From assembly GCA_947581855.1 (NCBI GenBank), contig CANPVZ010000005.1, positions 62,001 to 126,000 on the forward strand: DNA of 64,000 bases, in the 5' to 3' direction. Position 1 is the first letter of the stretch, and each line of letters opens with the position of its first letter. The stretch is from an uncultured Phocaeicola sp. Its GTDB lineage: Bacteria; Bacteroidota; Bacteroidia; Bacteroidales; Bacteroidaceae. The position numbers and the translations under genes are program-made. Under the pieces are notes generated by a model that was not told the DNA's origin, did not search any database, and saw only the letters and a program-made list of their open reading frames with translations. Below are positions 1 to 9,776 of the stretch, piece by piece.

Positions 1-1779
1 TACTGATATCTCACAAGGTCCAAGACATAAAGACGGCGTAGGTTGTATATCTTTGTTCAATATTCCAAAATTATGTAGCAACCGTACCAATGCATAAGGA
101 TTGAGTTTACTCATTAAGTAAGCCGATATCCAATTGTTTGAATTGGCTAATCCCCATTTTAAAGTTACCATTTCTCCATATCGTTTGTTGGATGTGTTTC
201 GCGGGGTCCATGTCTTTCCATCCTCGGTAATGATAGTCTGTTCAACATTACGAGTCTCATCACAGGGAGAAAAGCCATTCTCCATAGCTAAAGCATACAA
301 ATAAGGCTTGATGGTAGAACCTACTTGGCGGCGTCCAATCATAGCCATATCGTATTGGAAGTTTGCATAGTTAGGTCCTCCTACATAGGCTTTTACATAT
401 CCGGTACGCGGGTCCATAGACATAAAACCTGTACGTAAGAAATGTTTGTAATAGCGTATTGAATCCATCGGAGTCATAATGGTATCAATACTTCCGTTGT
501 ATGAGAATACTGTCATTTCACATTTAGTGTTGAAAGCTTTTTCAATCTCTTTTTCAGAGTATCCTCCTTCTTTCATGATTTGGTAACGTTGGCTCTGTTT
601 CATAGCCCGTTTTAGAATCTTTTGTACTTCTTCCGGAGATAGTTGATTTGTATACGGAGCTGTTTTACGTCCTTTCTTTTCTTTAAAGAAACTTGGTTGC
701 AAGTAGTCTACCACATGCTCTTTTACAGCTTCTTCTGCATATTTCTGCATGCGTGAGTCTATGGTTGTATAGATTTTGAGTCCATCGATATAAACGTTGT
801 ACGGGTCGCCGTTTTTCTTGAAGTTCTTATTACACCATCCATAAAGCGGATTCTTTTCCCATGCAATGGAATCTTCATAAAATTTTTGCATTTGCCAACC
901 CCGATAATCGCTTTTATATGGTTTTTTGGCGGTCATTACGGTTCTTAAATATTCACGGAAATAGGTCGCTAATCCTTCTTTATGATCTACTTTTCGATAT
1001 TTTAAAGTAAGGGGTAACGCTTTTAGAGAATCTGATTCGGCTTGAGTCAGATGACCGGCTTTTCTCATTTGGTCAAGTACGACATTGCGGCGTTCGCGGG
1101 AACGTTCGTTAAAACGTACCGGATTATAATAAGATGGATTTTTACACATGCCTACTAATGTTGCAGCTTCTTCTATGTTTAAATTCTTCGGCTCTTTTGA
1201 AAAATAAGTGTTAGATGCTGTTTTAATACCTACGGCATTGTTTAAAAAATCAAAGTAATTTAGATACATGGTCAGAATCTCTTCTTTGGTATAAAAGCGT
1301 TCCAATTTAACGGCAATTACCCATTCAATGGGTTTTTGTAACACGCGTTGTAGGGTGTTGCTGGCTACATCGGAATAGAGTTGCTTGGCTAATTGCTGAG
1401 TGATAGTACTGCCACCTCCAGCACTTGTTTGCATAAATAATCCTCTTTTTATAACGGCACGAACAATGGCCCGTGCATCAATACCCGAATGTTCTTTAAA
1501 ACGGATATCTTCGGTGTCAATCAGTGCATTAATGAGATTTGGCGATAATTCGTCATATCCTACAAATATACGGTTCTCCTTACTATATGACCATGTTCCT
1601 AACATCTTGCCATCAGCCGAGATGATTTCGGAAGCAAATTTATCAATTGGATTTTCCAGTTCTTCAACAGGGGGCATATAGCCAATCCAACCTTTTGCAA
1701 TAGCAGTAAATATAAGGATTGTTGCACAAGTGAGGAACAAAAGTCCGCACCACATAATTTTTATGATCTTTTTTCCCAT
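1..1779 (-). CDS. mrcA: Penicillin-binding protein 1A (partial, C-terminus beyond window)
   Basis: Bifunctional peptidoglycan synthase: a glycosyltransferase polymerises lipid II and a transpeptidase cross-links the strands on the periplasmic face of the inner membrane. The frame is open from the window edge to an ATG at 1779, giving 593 residues. A cytoplasmic tail and one membrane anchor (about residues 5-27) are followed by a GT51 domain with the catalytic Glu at residue 90 in TEDIRFKEH and the typical GGSTITQQLAKQ motif. The transpeptidase SxxK motif is visible as GSTIKPYLYA, with the nucleophile Ser near residue 488. The KTG box and stop lie outside the window. The start fits because the short basic tail precedes the anchor directly. 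The gene diverges from pyrB. Confidence 0.95.
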   Translation of the reverse strand, partial: MGKKIIKIMWCGLLFLTCATILIFTAIAKGWIGYMPPVEELENPIDKFASEIISADGKMLGTWSYSKENRIFVGYDELSPNLINALIDTEDIRFKEHSGIDARAIVRAVIKRGLFMQTSAGGGSTITQQLAKQLYSDVASNTLQRVLQKPIEWVIAVKLERFYTKEEILTMYLNYFDFLNNAVGIKTASNTYFSKEPKNLNIEEAATLVGMCKNPSYYNPVRFNERSRERRNVVLDQMRKAGHLTQAESDSLKALPLTLKYRKVDHKEGLATYFREYLRTVMTAKKPYKSDYRGWQMQKFYEDSIAWEKNPLYGWCNKNFKKNGDPYNVYIDGLKIYTTIDSRMQKYAEEAVKEHVVDYLQPSFFKEKKGRKTAPYTNQLSPEEVQKILKRAMKQSQRYQIMKEGGYSEKEIEKAFNTKCEMTVFSYNGSIDTIMTPMDSIRYYKHFLRTGFMSMDPRTGYVKAYVGGPNYANFQYDMAMIGRRQVGSTIKPYLYALAMENGFSPCDETRNVEQTIITEDGKTWTPRNTSNKRYGEMVTLKWGLANSNNWISAYLMSKLNPYALVRLLHNFGILNKDIQPTPSLCLGPCEISV

Positions 1780-1964
1780 AGTCGAATTCGTGAGCTTGTG
1801 TAATATCGATTGCAAAAGTACAACAATTCTTCTAAATCAGGTATGTTTCTAACAAACTTCAACGAATTATATGGCAAAATAAGTGATTAAATATATGCTT
1901 TTAATAAAAAATAATATCTAATTTTACACTCCGTAGACAAAAGCTATATCAAATACCTTATTAT

Positions 1965-2894
1965 ATGGAAAATAGAAGTCTTGTAACTATCGCGGAACAT
2001 TCTAAGGAGAAAATTCTTTATTTGTTAGAGATGGCTAAGCAATTTGAGAAGAATCCTAATCGTAAGATTTTAGACGGAAAAGTTGTTGCCACTCTTTTTT
2101 TTGAACCTTCAACTCGTACTCGTCTCAGTTTTGAAACCGCTGTAAACCGCCTTGGCGGACGGATTATCGGTTTTTCGGATGCGGCAACTACTAGTTCGTC
2201 TAAAGGCGAATCTTTAAAGGATACCATTATGATGGTAAGCAATTATGCAGATTTAATAGTGATGCGTCATTATCTTGAAGGAGCTGCACGATATGCCAGT
2301 GAAGTGGCTCCTGTTCCTATTATTAATGCCGGAGATGGAGCGAACCAGCACCCTTCTCAAACAATGTTAGATCTGTATACCATTTACCAGACACAGGGTA
2401 CACTTGAGAATCTGAATATTTTTTTAGTAGGTGATTTAAAATATGGACGTACCGTTCATTCTTTATTAATGGCGATGCGTCATTTTAATCCGACTTTTCA
2501 TTTCATTGCTCCGGAAGAACTGAAGATGCCGGAAGAATATAAGATATACTGTCGTCAGCATGGTATTAAATATATAGAGCATACGGATTTCACAGAAGAA
2601 ACTATTGGCGATGCGGATATTTTATACATGACTCGTGTGCAGCGTGAACGTTTTACAGATTTAATGGAATATGAGCGAGTAAAAGATGTCTATATTCTTC
2701 GTAATAAAATGTTAGAGCACACTCGTCCGAATCTTCGTATTCTGCATCCGTTGCCTCGGGTAAATGAAATAGCTTATGATGTAGACAGCAATGAAAAAGC
2801 TTATTATTTCCAGCAGGCTCGTAACGGATTGTTTGCTCGTCAAGCTATCATTTGTGATGTGTTAGGAATTACGTTGGATGAAATCAAGGAATAG
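1965..2894 (+). CDS. pyrB: Aspartate carbamoyltransferase catalytic subunit
   Basis: Cytoplasmic enzyme that joins carbamoyl phosphate and aspartate in the first committed step of pyrimidine synthesis. The 309-residue length is normal for the family. The carbamoyl-phosphate loop STRTRLSFE lies at residues 49-57 and the aspartate-side HPLPRVNE motif near residue 260. The [11 protein letters not shown] segment starts the second domain. The regulatory chain gene follows 13 bases after the stop, so the two form the pyrBI unit that makes the allosteric holoenzyme. Confidence 0.97.
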   Translation: MENRSLVTIAEHSKEKILYLLEMAKQFEKNPNRKILDGKVVATLFFEPSTRTRLSFETAVNRLGGRIIGFSDAATTSSSKGESLKDTIMMVSNYADLIVMRHYLEGAARYASEVAPVPIINAGDGANQHPSQTMLDLYTIYQTQGTLENLNIFLVGDLKYGRTVHSLLMAMRHFNPTFHFIAPEELKMPEEYKIYCRQHGIKYIEHTDFTEETIGDADILYMTRVQRERFTDLMEYERVKDVYILRNKMLEHTRPNLRILHPLPRVNEIAYDVDSNEKAYYFQQARNGLFARQAIICDVLGITLDEIKE

Positions 2895-2907
2895 GAAATT
2901 TACAATT

Positions 2908-3372
2908 ATGGAAAAGACAAATAAGCAAGCATTGCAAGTGGCCGCATTAAGAAACGGCACGGTAATAGATCATATACCTTCTGAGAAACTCTTTACGGTA
3001 GTGTCTTTGCTGAAACTACAGGAGATGGATTCTAATATTACTATAGGCTTTAATCTGGAAAGTAAGAAATTGGGAAAGAAAGGCATTATTAAAGTAGCTG
3101 ATAAGTTTTTCAGTGACGAAGAAATAAGCCGTCTTTCAGTAGTAGCTCCTCATGTAAAGCTTAATATCATTCGAGATTATGAAGTGGTGGAGAAGAAAGA
3201 AGTACACATGCCTGATGAACTTCGAGGAATTGTAAAGTGTGCTAATCCCAAATGTATTACCAATAATGAACCTATGACTACTCTTTTTCATGTGGTTGAT
3301 AAAGAACAAGGAATACTTAAATGTCATTATTGCGAGAAAGAACAAAATAAAGAAAATATAAAACTTCTATAA
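2908..3372 (+). CDS. pyrI: Aspartate carbamoyltransferase regulatory subunit
   Basis: Regulatory chain that binds nucleotide effectors and holds the catalytic trimers together. I place the start at 2908 (protein begins [10 protein letters not shown], 154 residues), because the in-frame start at 2878 would overlap pyrB and add ten residues unlike the family. The N-terminal allosteric domain shows [10 protein letters not shown] and the C-terminal zinc domain carries the four-cysteine pattern CANPKC followed by CHYC. It is co-transcribed with pyrB. Confidence 0.95.
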   Translation: MEKTNKQALQVAALRNGTVIDHIPSEKLFTVVSLLKLQEMDSNITIGFNLESKKLGKKGIIKVADKFFSDEEISRLSVVAPHVKLNIIRDYEVVEKKEVHMPDELRGIVKCANPKCITNNEPMTTLFHVVDKEQGILKCHYCEKEQNKENIKLL

Positions 3373-3383
3373 ACTTTAAGCGA

Positions 3384-3950
3384 ATGAAGCAAGATTGGAA
3401 GCCGGGGACTATGATTTATCCTCTCCCCGCTTTGCTGGTGAGTTGCGGCAGTTGCGAATGTGAGTATAATTTGATAACGGTAGCATGGGCTGGTACCATT
3501 TGTACCAATCCTCCAATGTGTTATATTTCTGTTCGCCCTGAACGTCATTCTTATTCAATTATCAAAAAGAATATGGAGTTTGTTTTAAACCTCACTACCG
3601 AAGATATGGCGTTTGCTACAGATTGGTGTGGAGTACGTTCCGGACGGGATTATAATAAATTTGAAGAAATGCATCTTACACCCGGAAAGGCTTCTTTTGT
3701 CAATGCTCCTATTGTAGAGGAATCTCCTCTTTCTATTGAATGCAGGGTAAAAGAAATCATATCTTTAGGTTCGCATGATATGTTTATTGCCGACGTTTTA
3801 AATGTAAAAGCGGATGAACAATATTTAGATAAAGAAAGCGGACGATGGAATTTGGCAGACAGTCATCCTTTAGTGTATCTTCATGGAGGATATTTCGGTT
3901 TGGGAAAAAAGATAGGTAAGTTCGGTTGGTCGGTAGAGAAAAAACGCTAA
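3384..3950 (+). CDS. Flavin reductase-like, FMN-binding split-barrel protein
   Basis: A 188-residue protein of the flavin reductase/flavoredoxin type. The segments TVAWAGTICTNPP, YISVRPERHS and FVLNLTTEDMA match the FMN-binding split barrel of this family. It probably binds FMN in the cytoplasm and takes part in electron transfer, but the substrate cannot be read from sequence. It starts 11 bases after pyrI, so it may share that transcript. Its TAA stop overlaps the predicted -7 box of the glyA promoter. The family call is firm; the role is not. Confidence 0.85.
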   Translation: MKQDWKPGTMIYPLPALLVSCGSCECEYNLITVAWAGTICTNPPMCYISVRPERHSYSIIKKNMEFVLNLTTEDMAFATDWCGVRSGRDYNKFEEMHLTPGKASFVNAPIVEESPLSIECRVKEIISLGSHDMFIADVLNVKADEQYLDKESGRWNLADSHPLVYLHGGYFGLGKKIGKFGWSVEKKR

Positions 3951-3955
3951 CTTTG
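3926..3955 (+). promoter_or_regulatory. Predicted glyA promoter
   Basis: A Bacteroidetes-type -7 box TAACTTTG lies at 3948-3955, with a weaker TTGG at 3926-3929 at 18 bases spacing. The first three bases of the -7 box are the stop codon of the upstream flavin reductase gene. Initiation would be near 3962, about 40 bases before the glyA ATG. Confidence 0.55.
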
Positions 3956-4003
3956 CCGCTACTACAAATTTTAAAGATTTATAAAACACACAGATAAAAA
4001 GAT

Positions 4004-5284
4004 ATGAAAAGAGACGATTTGATTTTCGACATTATTGAAAAAGAGCATCAACGTCAGTTGAAAGGTATTGAATTGATAGCATCCGAGAATTTTGTAAGCG
4101 AGCAAGTAATGCAAGCAATGGGTTCATGTTTAACAAATAAGTATGCTGAAGGATATCCGGGGAAACGTTATTATGGCGGTTGCGAGGTTGTAGACCAAAG
4201 TGAACAAATTGCTATAGATCGGTTGAAACAGATTTTTGGTGCCGAGTGGGCCAATGTACAGCCTCACTCCGGAGCACAAGCCAATGCCGCTGTCTTCTTG
4301 GCTGTATTAAATCCGGGAGATAAATTTATGGGATTGAATCTGGCTCATGGTGGACATCTTTCTCATGGCTCTTTGGTAAACACATCTGGCATCCTATATA
4401 CTCCATGTGAGTATAATTTAAATAAGGAAACCGGTCGTGTAGATTACGACCAAATGGAGGAAATCGCTCTTCGTGAACGTCCGAAATTGATTATCGGTGG
4501 TGGCTCGGCTTATTCTCGTGAATGGGATTATAAGCGTATGCGTGAAATTGCGGATAAGGTTGGTGCTATTTTAATGATTGATATGGCTCATCCTGCCGGA
4601 TTAATTGCAGCCGGATTACTTGATAATCCTGTGAAATATGCACATATTGTAACTTCTACTACTCATAAGACTTTACGTGGCCCTCGCGGGGGTGTGATTA
4701 TGATGGGTAAAGATTTTGATAATCCTTGGGGAAAGAAAACACCAAAAGGTGAAATTAAGAAAATGTCACAGTTATTGGATTCTGCTGTATTTCCGGGAAT
4801 TCAGGGTGGTCCGTTGGAGCATGTCATTGCTGCCAAAGCAGTGGCTTTCGGTGAATGTCTGCAACCAGAATATAAGGAATATCAAAAGCAAGTTCAGAAG
4901 AATGCGAAAGTATTAGCACAAGCTTTGATTGATAGGGGCTTTACAATAGTATCAGGTGGCACCGATAATCATTCCATGCTGGTTGATTTGCGTAGTAAAT
5001 ATCCGGATTTGACGGGAAAAGTAGCTGAAAAAGCATTAGTATCGGCTGATATTACGGTAAATAAAAACATGGTCCCTTTCGATAGCCGTTCGGCATTCCA
5101 GACTTCGGGCATTCGTTTAGGAACTCCAGCTATTACCACTCGTGGAGCAAAAGAAGATTTAATGATTGAAATCGCAGAAATGATAGAAACAGTTCTTTCT
5201 AATGTAGATAATGAACAAGTAATTGCATCTGTCCGTGAACGGGTTAATAAAACCATGGCTGCTTATCCGATATTTGCCTATTAA
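4004..5284 (+). CDS. glyA: Serine hydroxymethyltransferase
   Basis: PLP enzyme that interconverts serine and glycine and charges tetrahydrofolate with a one-carbon unit. The 426 residues match the family length. The PLP-lysine motif [12 protein letters not shown] is present near residue 225 and the N-terminal [11 protein letters not shown] signature near residue 22. It has its own promoter and a terminator hairpin downstream. It sits beside a methyltransferase and a MetH-type activation domain gene, which suggests a one-carbon neighbourhood, though the terminator makes it a separate transcript. Confidence 0.97.
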   Translation: MKRDDLIFDIIEKEHQRQLKGIELIASENFVSEQVMQAMGSCLTNKYAEGYPGKRYYGGCEVVDQSEQIAIDRLKQIFGAEWANVQPHSGAQANAAVFLAVLNPGDKFMGLNLAHGGHLSHGSLVNTSGILYTPCEYNLNKETGRVDYDQMEEIALRERPKLIIGGGSAYSREWDYKRMREIADKVGAILMIDMAHPAGLIAAGLLDNPVKYAHIVTSTTHKTLRGPRGGVIMMGKDFDNPWGKKTPKGEIKKMSQLLDSAVFPGIQGGPLEHVIAAKAVAFGECLQPEYKEYQKQVQKNAKVLAQALIDRGFTIVSGGTDNHSMLVDLRSKYPDLTGKVAEKALVSADITVNKNMVPFDSRSAFQTSGIRLGTPAITTRGAKEDLMIEIAEMIETVLSNVDNEQVIASVRERVNKTMAAYPIFAY

Positions 5285-5320
5285 GATAGAAGGAAAAAGC
5301 GAGAAATAGAGAAGTTTAAG

Positions 5321-5368
5321 GAAGTAAAAGTAGTAAGGTATTTGAAAGAATATCTTTTACTTTACTTC
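5321..5368 (+). terminator. Hairpin terminator after glyA
   Basis: An imperfect long inverted repeat, GAAGTAAAAG on the left and CTTTTACTTTACTTC on the right, is followed by a T-rich run. It lies 37 bases after the glyA stop. Confidence 0.6.
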
Positions 5369-5438
5369 TTTTTATCTCTTAGCGAAATAATATTTCTTTT
5401 ATTACTCTATTTAAATACTTTAATATACCAAATACTAT

Positions 5439-6455
5439 ATGAGCAAGAGAAACATGAAAGAATGGGTTAGTGAGCTAATTCAGAATAAACAAGTGGCTGC
5501 ATTGCCAATTATGACTCACCCGGGTATTGAAATAATAGGAAAAACTGTTCGGGATGCTGTAACAGACGGACAGGTACATTATGAGGCAATTAAAGCTTTA
5601 TATGACAAATATCCATCTGAGGGAGCATGTGTCATTATGGATTTGACAGTGGAAGCAGAAGCTTTTGGTGCTGAAATTGTGTTTCCCGAGAATGAAGTGC
5701 CGAGTGTGGTGGGACGTCTTCTTCAAGATGAATCTGCTATCGATGCCTTACAAGTTCCGGGGATGGATAAAGGACGTGTACCTGAATATCTAAAAGCTAA
5801 TAGATTAGCGGCTGAAGCGATTCAAGATAAACCGGTATTTGCAGGATGCATAGGTCCGTATTCATTAGCCGGTCGCTTATACGATATGTCGGAAATCATG
5901 ATGTTGATTTATATAAATCCAGAAGCTGCCAATACTTTATTGAGGAAATGCACAGACTTTATTACTAACTATTGCTTAGCATTGAAAGAAACAGGTGTCG
6001 ATGGTGTAGTGATGGCTGAGCCTGCTGCGGGATTGCTTTCTGACGAAGATTGTCAGACCTATTCTTCTGTATTTGTAAAAGAGATAGTTGATAAAGTTCA
6101 GGATGAAAATTTTGCAGTGATTCTCCATAATTGCGGTAATACCGGTCATTGTACAAAAGCAATGGTCTATACAGGTGCTTCCGGATATCATTTTGGCAAT
6201 AAGATTAATATGGTGGAAGCTTTAAAAGAAGTTCCTGCCGATACATTAGCAATGGGTAATCTTGATCCGGTAAGTGTTTTTAAGATGGGGACTCCGGAAT
6301 CAATACGTAGGGATACATTGGAATTGCTTGAGGCAACAAAAGAATATCCTAATTTTGTACTTTCCAGCGGTTGTGATGTTCCTCCTCATACAGATTTAAA
6401 GAATATCGATGCCTTTTATGAGGCTTTAAAGGATTTTAATGATGGAAAAGTATAA
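5439..6455 (+). CDS. UroD-family corrinoid methyltransferase (MtaA/MtbA-like)
   Basis: A 338-residue protein of the uroporphyrinogen decarboxylase superfamily, closer to methylcobalamin:thiol methyltransferases than to haem-pathway HemE. The zinc pattern of those enzymes is visible: HNC near residue 230, a second Cys nearby (HNCGNTGHC), and a Cys in SSGCDVPP near residue 310. Family knowledge says such zinc sites activate a thiol to accept a methyl group from methylcobalamin; homocysteine would be the plausible acceptor in a bacterium without coenzyme M, but this is inference. Its stop overlaps the start of the next gene, an activation-domain protein, so the two are translationally coupled. 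Confidence 0.85.
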   Translation: MSKRNMKEWVSELIQNKQVAALPIMTHPGIEIIGKTVRDAVTDGQVHYEAIKALYDKYPSEGACVIMDLTVEAEAFGAEIVFPENEVPSVVGRLLQDESAIDALQVPGMDKGRVPEYLKANRLAAEAIQDKPVFAGCIGPYSLAGRLYDMSEIMMLIYINPEAANTLLRKCTDFITNYCLALKETGVDGVVMAEPAAGLLSDEDCQTYSSVFVKEIVDKVQDENFAVILHNCGNTGHCTKAMVYTGASGYHFGNKINMVEALKEVPADTLAMGNLDPVSVFKMGTPESIRRDTLELLEATKEYPNFVLSSGCDVPPHTDLKNIDAFYEALKDFNDGKV

Positions 6456-7143
6456 CCTTTCATTCGAAGAATTACATATCTCTTTACCTGAAGTTTATGA
6501 GGCAATGGGATATGGACATGCAGAACCGGATGAGGCGGTGAAGAATGAAGTTAATAAACTTATATCACGGGTAGCTTCGGTTACCCGTCCTCTTTTTTCT
6601 TTCTTCCTGTCGGAAGGAGAAGTTCTGGTTGAAAAGAATGAATTGGAGGTATCTGGTACGATTTTTCAAATAGGCAAAATTATTACCCGACAATTACGCG
6701 GTTCCCAAGCTTATGCCTTTTTTGTGGCGACTGCCGGTAAAGAGTTTGAACTGTTGCAACATACTTTGGAAGAAGAAGGTGATATAGTGGCTATTTATAT
6801 GGCGGATTCTTTGGGAAGCATCATAGCAGAAAAAGCGGCGGACTGTATGGAGGTCGTATTGCAGAAAGAAATAGATGCCCGTGGTTGGAAACATACCAAT
6901 CGTTTTAGCCCGGGATATTGCGGGTGGCATGTATCGGAGCAACAGAAATTGTTTCCTCTCTTCCCTACTCCATATCCATGTAATATTCATTTAACAGATT
7001 CGAGCTTGATGCTTCCTATCAAATCTGTAAGTGGAGTGATAGGTCTAGGAGAGAATGTTCGTAAGGTAGAATATACATGTGGATTATGTACATATGAGAA
7101 ATGCTATCGACGAAAACAAAAGAAAGATGTCGTATTGGCGTAA
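6439..7143 (+). CDS. Free-standing MetH-type reactivation domain protein
   Basis: A 234-residue protein resembling the C-terminal activation domain of cobalamin-dependent methionine synthase, which rebinds SAM and remethylates oxidised cobalamin. The SAM-binding signature RFSPGY is near residue 154 and is followed by QQKLFPLF, as in MetH. The C-terminus adds a cysteine cluster CGLCTYEKC that the MetH domain does not need. The start overlaps the end of the UroD-type methyltransferase by 17 bases. The inferred role is repair of an inactive cob(II)alamin protein for a split corrinoid methyl-transfer system. The corrinoid partner is not adjacent; one candidate lies at 20968-21606. Confidence 0.85.
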   Translation: MMEKYNLSFEELHISLPEVYEAMGYGHAEPDEAVKNEVNKLISRVASVTRPLFSFFLSEGEVLVEKNELEVSGTIFQIGKIITRQLRGSQAYAFFVATAGKEFELLQHTLEEEGDIVAIYMADSLGSIIAEKAADCMEVVLQKEIDARGWKHTNRFSPGYCGWHVSEQQKLFPLFPTPYPCNIHLTDSSLMLPIKSVSGVIGLGENVRKVEYTCGLCTYEKCYRRKQKKDVVLA

Positions 7144-7222
7144 ACTCCGCATGTTCTGCTTTTTGATTGGATAAATCTTTATAAGGACTCTTTTAGTAAC
7201 TTAAAGATATATTTTTTTTCTT

Positions 7223-7253
7223 TTTGTGATTCAAATCTTTCCTGCTATCTTTG
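7223..7253 (+). promoter_or_regulatory. Consensus Bacteroidetes promoter
   Basis: TTTG at 7223-7226 and TATCTTTG at 7246-7253 with an exact 19-base spacer. This matches the Bacteroidetes -33/-7 consensus. It decides the start of the following gene, because the longer in-frame start at 7226 would lie inside the promoter. Confidence 0.85.
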
Positions 7254-7291
7254 CGAACCGATCAAACAAAATAACTTTTGAACTACAAATA

Positions 7292-9577
7292 ATGAATAAA
7301 ATTGTCGCAAAAGAACATTTCTCAGAGAAAGTTTTTAAATTAGAAATTGAGGCTCCTTTGATTGCAAAAGCACGCAAAGCGGGGCATTTTGTCATTGTCC
7401 GTGTTGGTGAAAAGGGAGAGCGTATGCCACTTACCATTGCGGGCGCCGATACGGTGAAAGGAACGATTACGTTAGTTGTTCAGGAAGTAGGATTATCTTC
7501 TACACGTTTGTGTAATCTTCAAGTGGGAGATTATATTACAGATGTGGTGGGGCCTTTGGGACAAGCTACGCATATAGAAAATTATGGTACGGTAGTTTGT
7601 GCCGGCGGTGGCGTTGGTGTGGCGCCGATGCTTCCTATTATACAAGCGTTAAAAGCGGCAGGCAACCGAGTAATTTCCGTATTAGCTGGTCGTACGAAAG
7701 AACTTATTATTTTGGAAGAGGAAGTGCGTAAAAGTTCTGATGAAGTCATCATCATGACTGATGACGGTTCCTACGGAAACAAAGGATTGGTAACCGAAGG
7801 TGTTGAAAGCATAATCAAACGGGAAAAGGTAGATAAATGCTTTGCCATTGGTCCGGCCATTATGATGAAATTTGTTTGTTTGCTGACAAAGAAATACAAT
7901 ATTCCTACGGATGTTTCGTTGAATACCATTATGGTTGACGGCACAGGCATGTGTGGCGCTTGTCGTATTACAGTAGGAGGAAAAACAAAGTTTGTATGTG
8001 TGGACGGCCCGGAATTTGACGGACATCAAGTTGATTTTGATGAGATGTTGAAACGGATGGGAGCTTTCAAGCCAATAGAGCGGGAAGAAATGCATAAACT
8101 TGAACATACAGGAACTGAAGAAGACCCCAATAGCCGTAATGCTGCATGGCGTGAAGAATTACGCAAAAGTATGAAACCTAAGGAACGGACAAGTATAGAA
8201 CGGGTAAGGATGAACGAACTCGACCCTGTATATCGTTCCCACAATCGGAAAGAAGAGGTAAATCAGGGTTTGACTGAGGAGCAAGCTTTGACTGAAGCTA
8301 AGCGTTGTCTCGATTGTGCGAATCCTTCTTGTATGACAGGTTGTCCGGTAAGTATAAATATTCCGGCATTTATAAAGAATATAGAGCGTGGAGAGTTTTT
8401 GGAGGCGGCAAAAGTCTTGAAGCAAACCAGTGCATTGCCGGCCGTTTGCGGTCGTGTGTGTCCGCAGGAAAAACAATGTGAATCGCATTGTATTCATCTG
8501 AAGATGGGAAAACCGGCTGTAGCTATTGGATATTTGGAACGTTTTGCGGCCGATTACGAGCGTGAAAGCGGACAAATCTCCATTCCCCATTTGGCAGAGA
8601 AGAATGGAATGAAGGTGGCCGTGATTGGTTCCGGACCTGCCGGTCTTTCTTTTGCCGGAGATATGGCAAAGTTAGGTTATGAGGTTACTGTATTCGAAGC
8701 GCTTCATGAAATTGGCGGTGTATTGAAATATGGTATTCCTGAATTTCGTCTACCAAATAAGATAGTAGATGTGGAAATCGAGAATCTGGGTAAAATGGGT
8801 GTAAACTTTGTCAAGGATTGCATTGTCGGCAAAACGATAAGTGTAAAGCAATTGGAGGAGGAAGGCTATAAAGGCATATTTGTTGCTTCGGGTGCCGGTT
8901 TGCCAAACTTTATGAATATTCCGGGTGAGAATTCCATCAATATTATGTCTAGTAACGAATATCTGACTCGTGTGAATTTAATGGATGCTGCAAGCGAAGA
9001 CTCTGATACTCCTGTGACCTTTGGCAAACGGGTTGCAGTGATTGGAGGTGGTAATACCGCCATGGATTCCGTTAGAACGGCAGTCCGTCTGGGTGCAGAA
9101 CGTGCTATGATTATTTATCGTCGTTCCGAGGAAGAAATGCCGGCTCGTCTTGAAGAAGTGAAGCATGCAAAAGAAGAAGGAGTTGAATTCCTTACTCTCC
9201 ATAACCCAATCGAATATATTGCCGATGAACAAGGCCGGGTGAAACAAGTGGTTTTACAGAAAATGGAACTTGGCGAACCGGATGCTTCGGGGCGTCGTAG
9301 TCCGGTGCCTGTGCCCGGAGCTACTGAAACCATCGATATTGATATGGCGATTGTAAGTGTCGGCGTATCTCCAAATCCGATTGTTCCCAAATCAATAGAT
9401 GGGTTGGAATTGGGACGTAAAGGCACTATTGCTGTAAACGAAAATATGCAATCGTCCATACCTACCATTTATGCGGGAGGTGACATTGTCCGTGGCGGAG
9501 CAACGGTAATTTTGGCGATGGGTGACGGACGTCATGCAGCGGCAGCCATGCATCAGCAGTTGATTCAAAATAATTAA
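7292..9577 (+). CDS. Fused NfnB-NfnA-like flavoprotein (ferredoxin:NADP reductase / glutamate synthase small-subunit type)
   Basis: A 761-residue fusion. Residues about 1-280 resemble the DHOD electron-transfer/NfnB (SudB) subunit, with an FAD and NAD-binding module and a [2Fe-2S] cysteine set in GTGMCGACRITV plus a later Cys. The rest resembles the NADPH-dependent glutamate synthase small subunit/NfnA, with cysteine motifs CLDCANPSCMTGCP and CGRVCPQEKQC for [4Fe-4S] clusters, a FAD site GSGPAGLS and an NADPH site GGGNTAMD. Known relatives perform electron-bifurcating NADH-dependent ferredoxin:NADP reduction. No glutamate synthase large subunit is adjacent, which favours that role over GOGAT. 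Start 7292 follows the promoter at 7223-7253. Confidence 0.9.
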   Translation: MNKIVAKEHFSEKVFKLEIEAPLIAKARKAGHFVIVRVGEKGERMPLTIAGADTVKGTITLVVQEVGLSSTRLCNLQVGDYITDVVGPLGQATHIENYGTVVCAGGGVGVAPMLPIIQALKAAGNRVISVLAGRTKELIILEEEVRKSSDEVIIMTDDGSYGNKGLVTEGVESIIKREKVDKCFAIGPAIMMKFVCLLTKKYNIPTDVSLNTIMVDGTGMCGACRITVGGKTKFVCVDGPEFDGHQVDFDEMLKRMGAFKPIEREEMHKLEHTGTEEDPNSRNAAWREELRKSMKPKERTSIERVRMNELDPVYRSHNRKEEVNQGLTEEQALTEAKRCLDCANPSCMTGCPVSINIPAFIKNIERGEFLEAAKVLKQTSALPAVCGRVCPQEKQCESHCIHLKMGKPAVAIGYLERFAADYERESGQISIPHLAEKNGMKVAVIGSGPAGLSFAGDMAKLGYEVTVFEALHEIGGVLKYGIPEFRLPNKIVDVEIENLGKMGVNFVKDCIVGKTISVKQLEEEGYKGIFVASGAGLPNFMNIPGENSINIMSSNEYLTRVNLMDAASEDSDTPVTFGKRVAVIGGGNTAMDSVRTAVRLGAERAMIIYRRSEEEMPARLEEVKHAKEEGVEFLTLHNPIEYIADEQGRVKQVVLQKMELGEPDASGRRSPVPVPGATETIDIDMAIVSVGVSPNPIVPKSIDGLELGRKGTIAVNENMQSSIPTIYAGGDIVRGGATVILAMGDGRHAAAAMHQQLIQNN

Positions 9578-9593
9578 GTTCACTCATAATAAT

Positions 9594-9648
9594 AAAAAAC
9601 ATATCATAAGGAACGGGAGAAATACCCCGGATCTTTTGATATGTTTTT
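9594..9648 (+). terminator. Hairpin terminator
   Basis: AAAAAACATATCA on the left pairs with TGATATGTTTTTT on the right, with further pairing inside the loop and a run of T at the end. It ends the transcript of the NfnAB-like gene. Confidence 0.8.
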
Positions 9649-9659
9649 TTTGTACAGGT

Positions 9660-9765
9660 TTCTCGTTTTATTGCCTTTTCTTTTTTCTGGATGCTGAAGA
9701 AACAGCTGTCGGAGCATATCGGGATGTCTTATGAATCCTACACGATAGTGAAGTATTTGGTATAG
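9660..9765 (-). pseudogene. Relic of a propeller lipoprotein gene
   Basis: Read on the minus strand, this stretch encodes HKTSRYAPTAV followed directly by SASRKKKGNKTR. The intact propeller gene at 13576-14625 has RKTPRYAPTAV and, about 20 residues later, SASGKEKGKQSG. The relic is therefore an internally deleted fragment of a close paralogue. It has no start codon and lies just after the propeller gene at 9777-10772 in the transcription direction. Confidence 0.75.
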
Positions 9766-9776
9766 GTATATCTCCT

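Noticed and set aside
1400..1681. 93-codon plus-strand frame inside the PBP1A gene
   Set aside because: It is antisense to the transglycosylase-coding strand and has no family resemblance.
7682..8590. Two long minus-strand frames (141 and 143 codons) under the NfnAB-like gene
   Set aside because: They are shadows of a strongly supported gene and show no motifs.
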